Shown in pieces: positions 12,643 through 16,958 of a stretch of DNA of 16,958 nucleotides. Numbering within the stretch: the first letter of the stretch is position 1; each line of letters begins with the position of its first letter. The stretch comes from JAZGEG01 sp964346665 (GTDB lineage Archaea > Aenigmatarchaeota > Aenigmatarchaeia > QMZP01 > QMZT01), in the NCBI GenBank assembly GCA_964346665.1, contig CAYFVC010000014.1, positions 1 through 16,958 on the forward strand. Direction: 5' to 3'. The translations under genes were made by a program, and so were the position numbers. Under the pieces are notes generated by a model that had not been told where the DNA came from, did no database searches, and worked only from the letters and a program-made list of their open reading frames with translations.

Positions 12643-12915
12643 ATGGTAAATGAAGGAATCAAACTCGCTTTGGTGTTGGTAGCCGTAGCAGCGGTATTGA
12701 TAACTTTGGCGTTTGCAATGAGGAGTATCCAAGCGTGGCAATATAACTCACAGTCGCAGCTGACAGGAAGTTTTGTGGATAGTGAAGATCAACCATCACA
12801 AACAACCAACATAAGAAGAGCCGAACAAACGCCCACTTCCTGCACACCAACGCAGAACTGCGGCAGACCAACATGCGCGGCAGCAAGGGGCGGAAGCTGT
12901 GGCTGCGGAAGATAA
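12643..12915 (+). CDS. Single-helix membrane protein with Cys-rich C-terminal tail
   Basis: A 90-residue protein with a hydrophobic helix at residues 8-26, a polar Ser/Gln/Thr-rich stretch, and a C-terminal tail containing five Cys in SCTPTQNCGRPTCAAARGG followed by SCGCGR. The Cys spacing (x5, x4, x8, CxC) and Gly/Arg setting suggest soft-metal or Fe-S binding, or a thiol relay substrate for the neighbouring DsbA-like and thioredoxin-like proteins. No family is recognised. The start is well supported by AGGAGGAT upstream and by a one-base gap from the previous stop. The tail is probably outside the cell if the N terminus is a signal anchor (inferred). Confidence 0.65.
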   Translation: MVNEGIKLALVLVAVAAVLITLAFAMRSIQAWQYNSQSQLTGSFVDSEDQPSQTTNIRRAEQTPTSCTPTQNCGRPTCAAARGGSCGCGR

Positions 12916-12933
12916 CTAGCGAGAGTGAAGGGA

Positions 12934-14079
12934 ATGCTGGGAAAATACATTAGAAGGGATATTAAGCACAGGAGCGGGAAGTTCGTCTTCTTAGTCCTGA
13001 GTGTCTCGATAGGTATAGCGGCGATTATCGGAATCCTTCAGATCAACCTCTCTGCCCAGGATGACCTCAACAAACAGCTGGAGAACTTCGGGGCAAACAT
13101 GGTTATCTATCCGAAGTCTGATGCTTTCTCCCTTCAATATGGAGGCGTGAATCTCGCGTCTGTGGATGTGAAGCAATCTGAAATCGAGGAGGGGGATATA
13201 GAAAAGATATACACAATTAAAAACGCTGAGAACATAAACATCATCTCACCAAAGGTCGTGGGAGCGGTTAACGTGGGAGAGAATTTAATACCAATAGTTG
13301 GGGTGAATTTCACCAATGAACTCATGCTGAAAAAATGGTGGGAGATAATAGGGGACGTTCCCAATTCGAATGAAGTCCTTGTTGGATACTCGCTATTTAA
13401 AAAACTGGAACTTGCTGTTGGGCAGGAACTGGAACTGAACGGGAAAACTTTCGAAATTTCCGGTTTCTTGAACAAGACAGAGATGCAGGATGATAACGTT
13501 GTTTTTGTTAATCTGAATGAGGCCCAGGAGATACTCGGGAAGGAGGGGAAAATCTCGCTAGTCGAGGTGATGGCCTTCTGCAATACCTGTCCCATAGAGG
13601 AGATCATAAGGCAGATTGAGGAGAAGATCCCGAATGTCAAGGGAGTCGCTGCCAAACAGCTCATAAACACCCAGATGACATTCACCAAGAAGTTTTTGGA
13701 TTTCGGTCTTGCCGTTTCCGTATTCATCCTTCTGGTAGGGATAATAAGTTTGTCAACTTCCATGGTTTCCTTCGTGAAAGACAAGACAAGGGAAATCGGA
13801 ATCTTTCGAGCGGTGGGATTCAGGAAGAAGGATGTAGGCAAGATATTGATTTTCGAGACTGTTATAGTCGCCCTTCTTTCAGGGATGTTCGGATTCGGTC
13901 TTGGACAGGTGATTGCGACCGCTCTTGGGCAGGCAATGCTAGGACTCAACGTGGGTATAGACCTTATGATGATATTGTGGGCCTTTGCGATTTCGCTTCT
14001 CGTGTGCTCGGTGTCCGTTTTACTTCCGCTGAGAACGGCTTCAAAAATAACCGTTACGGAGGCGTTAAGGAGTTTGTAG
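12934..14079 (+). CDS. MacB/FtsX-like ABC transporter permease
   Basis: A 381-residue permease (384 if the GTG at 12925 is used; ATG 12934 is preferred because GAGTGA lies before it). Topology is typical: a first helix (about residues 17-38), a large outside domain (about 40-255) of the MacB periplasmic core type, then three helices in the FtsX domain. The family signature FVKDKTREIGIFRAVGFRKKDV follows helix 2, and the end RTASKITVTEALRSL is standard. Such permeases couple ATP use to mechanical work on outside substrates or partners rather than simple transport. The outside domain contains a CNTC pair (in AFCNTCPIEE) not usual for the family. One base separates its stop from the ATPase start. 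Confidence 0.9.
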   Translation: MLGKYIRRDIKHRSGKFVFLVLSVSIGIAAIIGILQINLSAQDDLNKQLENFGANMVIYPKSDAFSLQYGGVNLASVDVKQSEIEEGDIEKIYTIKNAENINIISPKVVGAVNVGENLIPIVGVNFTNELMLKKWWEIIGDVPNSNEVLVGYSLFKKLELAVGQELELNGKTFEISGFLNKTEMQDDNVVFVNLNEAQEILGKEGKISLVEVMAFCNTCPIEEIIRQIEEKIPNVKGVAAKQLINTQMTFTKKFLDFGLAVSVFILLVGIISLSTSMVSFVKDKTREIGIFRAVGFRKKDVGKILIFETVIVALLSGMFGFGLGQVIATALGQAMLGLNVGIDLMMILWAFAISLLVCSVSVLLPLRTASKITVTEALRSL

Positions 14080-14080
14080 T

Positions 14081-14761
14081 ATGTTGATAGAAATTCGAAA
14101 TCTGAGCAAGACGTATGAGGGGGAGATTAGCTGCCAGGCTTTGAAAGGGGTTTCCCTCGATATCGAGAAGGGGGATTTTGTGAGCGTGGTCGGGAGGTCA
14201 GGATCAGGAAAATCAACACTTCTTAACTGCATAGCTGGTTTTGATATACCTCAAGAGGGGAGGGTGGTTATAGACGGGATGGATATCTACAATCTGAGCG
14301 AGGACCAGAGAGCGATTTTCAGAAGGGAATACGCAGGCATGATATTCCAGCAATACCATCTGATACCAATACTGACAGCAAAAGAGAATGTTCTCATTCC
14401 AGTGAGCTTTGAAAACGGTAAAGGAAAGGAGGAAAGGGCTGAAAAAATCCTGGAAAAGGTGGGGTTGAAAGGGAAGGGTGACAACATTCCAAATCAATTG
14501 AGCGGTGGGGAGCAGCAGAGAGTCGCGATAGCGAGAGCGCTTGCAAACAACCCCGTCATAGTACTAGCGGACGAGCCCACTGGAAACCTTGATCACGAGA
14601 GCAGCAGGATGATCATGGATATCCTTCGTAATCTGAACAAAGAGGGACAGACTATCATAATGGTAACGCATGACATGGAATGCGCGAAATACGGGAACAA
14701 GATAATCACTATTGATGACGGAATTGTGACAGGTATGAAAGAAAAAGGAGGTGAAAAATGA
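14081..14761 (+). CDS. MacB/LolD-type ABC transporter ATPase
   Basis: A 226-residue cytoplasmic ATPase partner of the permease at 12934. Motifs are Walker A GRSGSGKST, Q-loop GMIFQQYHLIP, signature LSGGEQQRVAIARAL, Walker B VIVLADEPTGNLD and the H-loop in MVTHD. Length and sequence are those of the LolD/MacB group, which power FtsX-type permeases as a homodimer. The start at 14081 follows the permease stop by one base, with AAGGAG ahead of it. The gene ends in an ATGA overlap with the DUF2318-like gene, so these three products are made together in fixed ratio. Confidence 0.95.
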   Translation: MLIEIRNLSKTYEGEISCQALKGVSLDIEKGDFVSVVGRSGSGKSTLLNCIAGFDIPQEGRVVIDGMDIYNLSEDQRAIFRREYAGMIFQQYHLIPILTAKENVLIPVSFENGKGKEERAEKILEKVGLKGKGDNIPNQLSGGEQQRVAIARALANNPVIVLADEPTGNLDHESSRMIMDILRNLNKEGQTIIMVTHDMECAKYGNKIITIDDGIVTGMKEKGGEK

Positions 14762-15315
14762 AAGAAAAAAGAGAGAAGGTTCTGAGCGAAGGCAAGGGAA
14801 GAAACAAGTTCATATGGATTACAATCGCTGTTGTGCTCATAGGAGGTATTGGATATCTGTTTGCTTCCGGAACGCTAACACAGACAGGTCTCCTGGCGGG
14901 AGTTTCAGCGCACGAACTGGAACCCATGGATTACAGCGGTCTCAGGGTAGACAAGCAGGTGGTTACACCGGTTGAGAGCGGAGACATGGTCGGAGTGAAA
15001 ATCTCAGACTTGGAGACGTATAGAATGCTGTATTTCAGGTACAACAACAAACCAGTCCTGGTGTATGCAGATCAGTACGGAAACATAGTGGCGAGTATAG
15101 CGATGTGCGAGCCCTGCAGGAACGAGGATGAATTCTTCATACAGGACAACATCCTTGTTTGCGGGAAGTGTTTCACCAGATGGACACTGGGGAATCACCA
15201 GGGAATATCAGGAGGATGCATGAAGTACCCGCCACACATAATTGAACACACCGTTTCGAACGGGAATGTCTTCGTGAAGAAGTCTGATATCGATAACTGG
15301 AGGCCAAGGATATGA
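14758..15315 (+). CDS. DUF2318-like membrane-anchored Cys-rich protein (FtrD-like)
   Basis: A 185-residue protein with an N-terminal anchor (about residues 18-38) and an outside domain. Its C-terminal half carries MCEPC (Cys117, Cys120), VCGKC (Cys135, Cys138) and a GNHQGISGGCMKYPP segment (His147, Cys154). This Cys/His layout is that of the DUF2318 domain, described as an iron-sulfur or metal-binding module in FtrD-type proteins that sit beside iron-uptake and FtsX-type ABC genes. Here the partners are an ABC pair, DsbA-like and thioredoxin-like proteins rather than Ftr1. AAGGAGGTGA gives a very strong ribosome site and the ATG overlaps the ATPase stop. Metal bound is unknown; copper is suggested only by context. 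Confidence 0.85.
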   Translation: MKEKREKVLSEGKGRNKFIWITIAVVLIGGIGYLFASGTLTQTGLLAGVSAHELEPMDYSGLRVDKQVVTPVESGDMVGVKISDLETYRMLYFRYNNKPVLVYADQYGNIVASIAMCEPCRNEDEFFIQDNILVCGKCFTRWTLGNHQGISGGCMKYPPHIIEHTVSNGNVFVKKSDIDNWRPRI

Positions 15316-15470
15316 TATGTATAGCCTGCATATTGATAATACTGGCGGTCATGCCCATTGGCTATTATTTTGTAGGGCCTATTTCGTTAGTAATAGGTTC
15401 GATCATGATCCTTTATATAGGCTATAGAAAGACCTGTTCGGATAATACCTGTGAGGAGGAGAAAAGATGA
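15312..15470 (+). CDS. 52-residue two-helix membrane protein with Cys pairs
   Basis: A short gene fixed on both sides by ATGA overlaps: its ATG (15312) shares bases with the DUF2318 stop and its TGA (15468-15470) overlaps the thioredoxin-like ATG at 15467. The protein has Cys3-Ile-Ala-Cys6 at the N terminus, two hydrophobic helices (about residues 4-19 and 22-37), a basic GYRK turn and a Cys42...Cys47 pair in TCSDNTC before an acidic end. The paired Cys near both ends of a helical hairpin are suited to carry thiols or electrons across the membrane or to bind metal; this is inference. No family is recognised. The four-base overlaps make it very likely to be a true gene. Confidence 0.75.
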   Translation: MICIACILIILAVMPIGYYFVGPISLVIGSIMILYIGYRKTCSDNTCEEEKR

Positions 15471-15808
15471 ACAAAACGTATTTAATAGGCGTAGTGATAA
15501 TAGCGGTAGTAGTTATAGGTTCACTTGCATTGTCCTTGGGCAGCAGCAACGTTAACGCCCCAAACAACTCGTCCTGTGATTACGGTCAATTAAACTATTA
15601 TTTTAGGAGTGATTGCTCCCATTGTATTCAGGTTTCGAATGACGGATCACTTGAAAAACTGGAAGAACTCGGCGTGAAGGTGAACAAGTTCGAAGTTGTG
15701 CAGTGGGGTATGTACGGGATATACGCAACACCTACTTTTGAATTTGGCGGACAGAGAATAAGCGGGTATCGGACGTTCGACCAATTAAAAGAGTTATTAG
15801 GCTGTTAA
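15467..15808 (+). CDS. Small membrane-anchored thioredoxin-like protein
   Basis: A 113-residue protein with an N-terminal helix (about residues 5-23) and a minimal thioredoxin-like domain. The redox motif is Cys50-Ser-His-Cys53 after NYYFRSDC, and a cis-Pro loop is visible at YATPTF (Pro89). The extra Cys37 and the final residue Cys113 are additional thiols. It is shorter than a typical thioredoxin domain and appears to lack the first part of the fold. GAGGAGGA gives a strong ribosome site. It closes the operon, and a hairpin and T-run follow its stop. Likely it exchanges disulfides with the DUF2318-like or Cys-tailed neighbours; the direction (reductive or oxidative) is unknown. Confidence 0.8.
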   Translation: MNKTYLIGVVIIAVVVIGSLALSLGSSNVNAPNNSSCDYGQLNYYFRSDCSHCIQVSNDGSLEKLEELGVKVNKFEVVQWGMYGIYATPTFEFGGQRISGYRTFDQLKELLGC

Positions 15809-15822
15809 CGAAAGATTTAGTA

Positions 15823-15840
15823 AGGTTTAAAAACCTGTTT
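15823..15840 (+). terminator. Hairpin with T-run after the operon, also a possible TATA for the next gene
   Basis: AGGTTT (15823-15828) pairs with AAACCT (15831-15836) and is followed by GTTTT. This could end the operon, although the two-base loop is tight for an RNA hairpin. The same TTTAAAAA core lies at a suitable distance to be the TATA box for a transcript beginning near 15855, shortly before the ATG at 15871. Confidence 0.35.
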
Positions 15841-15870
15841 TAACAGAATTGTTATATTCGGGTCATTATT

Positions 15871-16800
15871 ATGATATGTCTGATCGCGCTCGTGATTTTC
15901 GGGATACTCGGTTTGTTCAGCGCGAAGTACAGGACTGTTGCGAAAGAAGCGTTTGAGTGCGTTTTCAGAAGGGTTACCCTTAGGAAGTGCACGACCGGCC
16001 TGGATAAACGTTTGAAGTCCAAGATAACAGGAAAACTCATGGGGAAGCATCCTGATTTCGCCAAAAATGTTTACAAGCATTTCGAAATGATTTCCTGGGT
16101 TTTCACGATTGTTCTGATCGCGAGTCTTAGCTATTCCGTTTACAGTGTAGCGAATCTTGTTGTGTTCGGGAACTGTTACGGGCCGGAACCGAGCGCTTTC
16201 TGCGTTTTCGATCCTTTCATATGGGGAGGGCAGGAAGGGGAATGTACGATTGAGGGAACAGTAGGTGAAATAATCGGGGTTCTGGAAGTTCATTCTGACG
16301 ATCCTGTTATCGGGCCTGAAGATGCGAAAGTAACGATCATAGAGGCTGGGTGTTTCGTGTGTCCGTACACAAAACAGGCTGTTCCCGTTATCAAACAGAT
16401 AATTTCCTATTACGGGGATAAGATACGCTTTGTTTACAAGGACTTTCCAATGAGCTCCGTACATCCCGGAGCGCAGGAGGCAGCTGAAGCCTCGCATTGC
16501 GCGCATGAACAGGGGAAATACTGGGAATATCACGATTTGCTTTTCGAGAACCAGGGGAAAACGAATTTCGAGGACCTCTTGGGTTTCGCGGAGAAGCTCG
16601 GACTGGACAAAGACCAGTTCTCGGAATGCCTGACATCGCATAAATACAAATCAAAGGTCGATTCGGACTTCAGGGAAGCCTTCGAAATCGGTGTTTACGG
16701 AACACCAACATTTTTCATAAATGATCAGGCTGTGGTCGGACCGAAAACATTTAACGAATTCAAACAAATTATAGACAGCGAGCTAGCGAAAGGTGGTTAA
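15871..16800 (+). CDS. Two-helix membrane DsbA-like protein
   Basis: A 309-residue protein. Residues 1-130 form a membrane domain with helices at about 1-18 and 75-98 and conserved-looking Cys at Cys30, Cys40 (TLRKC), Cys102 (GNCYGP), Cys111 (FCVFDP) and Cys125. Residues 135-309 are a DsbA-type thioredoxin domain with active site CFVC (161-164) and cis-Pro loop YGTPTFF, plus the extra Cys in SHCAHEQGKYWEYHD and SECLTSHKY. The latter blocks match the protein at 11904, so the two are paralogues with different anchors. The Cys-bearing N domain could pass electrons through the membrane. Its stop is followed at once by a cysteine desulfurase gene. Confidence 0.88.
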   Translation: MICLIALVIFGILGLFSAKYRTVAKEAFECVFRRVTLRKCTTGLDKRLKSKITGKLMGKHPDFAKNVYKHFEMISWVFTIVLIASLSYSVYSVANLVVFGNCYGPEPSAFCVFDPFIWGGQEGECTIEGTVGEIIGVLEVHSDDPVIGPEDAKVTIIEAGCFVCPYTKQAVPVIKQIISYYGDKIRFVYKDFPMSSVHPGAQEAAEASHCAHEQGKYWEYHDLLFENQGKTNFEDLLGFAEKLGLDKDQFSECLTSHKYKSKVDSDFREAFEIGVYGTPTFFINDQAVVGPKTFNEFKQIIDSELAKGG

Positions 16801-16958
16801 ATGGGACTGAACGTGAATAAGGTTCGAGAAGATTTTCCTGTACTTAAAAGAACAATTAACAATAAACCCATAATTTATTTCGATAGTGCGTGCATGACCC
16901 TTCGACCCGTCCAGGTTATTGAAAAGATCAACGAATACTACAGGGAATATCCTTCCTG
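16801..16958 (+). CDS. SufS/Csd-type cysteine desulfurase, N-terminal part only
   Basis: The gene starts with ATG directly after the TAA of the DsbA-like gene, with AAGGTGG as ribosome site, and runs off the window after 52 codons. The visible part (VNKVREDFPVLK, NKPIIYFDSACMTLRP, QVIEKINEYYREYP) matches the N terminus of class V aminotransferase-like cysteine desulfurases of the SufS group, in which YLD.AA..L.P..V is the usual form. The full enzyme would use PLP to remove sulfur from cysteine for Fe-S or other sulfur products. The PLP lysine and active Cys lie outside the window. Pairing with a DsbA-like protein suggests linked cysteine or sulfur handling. Confidence 0.8.
   Translation, partial: MGLNVNKVREDFPVLKRTINNKPIIYFDSACMTLRPVQVIEKINEYYREYPS

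Noticed and set aside
15817..16641. 274-residue minus-strand open frame inside the DsbA-like gene
   Set aside because: It is antisense to a well-supported DsbA-family gene with CxxC and cis-Pro motifs; no promoter or family likeness is seen.
1..16958. CRISPR arrays, insertion sequences, tRNA or rRNA genes
   Set aside because: Reading through the window I saw no regularly spaced repeats, transposase, terminal inverted repeats, T-arm-like tRNA segments or rRNA-like stretches.

Overview
The window (about 17 kb, moderate GC with AT-rich intergenic DNA) comes from an archaeon. Evidence: a large-subunit clamp loader (RfcL), an archaeal 4-demethylwyosine synthase (Taw1), archaeal winged-helix regulators, and many start codons lying about 24-28 bases downstream of a TATA element, which implies leaderless transcripts. 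Many small membrane and Cys-rich proteins, and a short RfcL with no visible PIP box, would suit a DPANN-type lineage (possibly Aenigmarchaeota-like). That lineage guess is weak.

Left part (1-5.5 kb). The tail of a HAD-type hydrolase meets a minus-strand set of three small genes (two-helix membrane protein, small zinc-finger protein, second membrane protein). A divergent membrane-anchored zinc-ribbon protein with a Pro/Glu-rich linker and a very basic tail follows. Its stop overlaps that of cysS (cysteinyl-tRNA synthetase, minus strand). cysS and rfcL diverge from a 45-base gap containing two abutting TATA-like elements. After rfcL come a small membrane protein and an exported transglutaminase-like protein, both on the minus strand.

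Middle part (5.5-8.9 kb). A two-gene cassette (small winged-helix regulator plus a 94-95 residue three-helix membrane protein) occurs twice, at 5623-6255 and 8190-8823. Between the copies lie a 34-residue membrane peptide, a candidate structured RNA with its own TATA box, taw1, and a membrane-anchored winged-helix regulator with three Cys in its outside loop.

Right part (8.9-16.96 kb). This is an accessory metal and thiol region. A TATA box and a long leader hairpin precede an exported His/Met-rich protein, a Cys-rich TRASH/YHS-like protein and a CPH-type copper P-type ATPase (CopB) with 19 His in its N-terminal tail. Then comes a tight seven-gene operon: membrane-anchored DsbA-like oxidoreductase, Cys-tailed membrane protein, MacB/FtsX-like permease, its ATPase, a DUF2318-like Cys-rich protein, a 52-residue Cys-bearing membrane protein and a CxxC thioredoxin-like protein. 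A second DsbA-like membrane protein is paired with a SufS-type cysteine desulfurase that runs off the end.

Working model (inference): the right-hand block handles copper and cysteine thiols across the membrane. CopB expels copper, small His/Met/Cys-rich proteins buffer or pass it, and the DUF2318-ABC-thioredoxin operon performs an undefined redox-coupled metal or thiol task on the outer face. Shared promoter and palindrome elements suggest common regulation of the copper genes.
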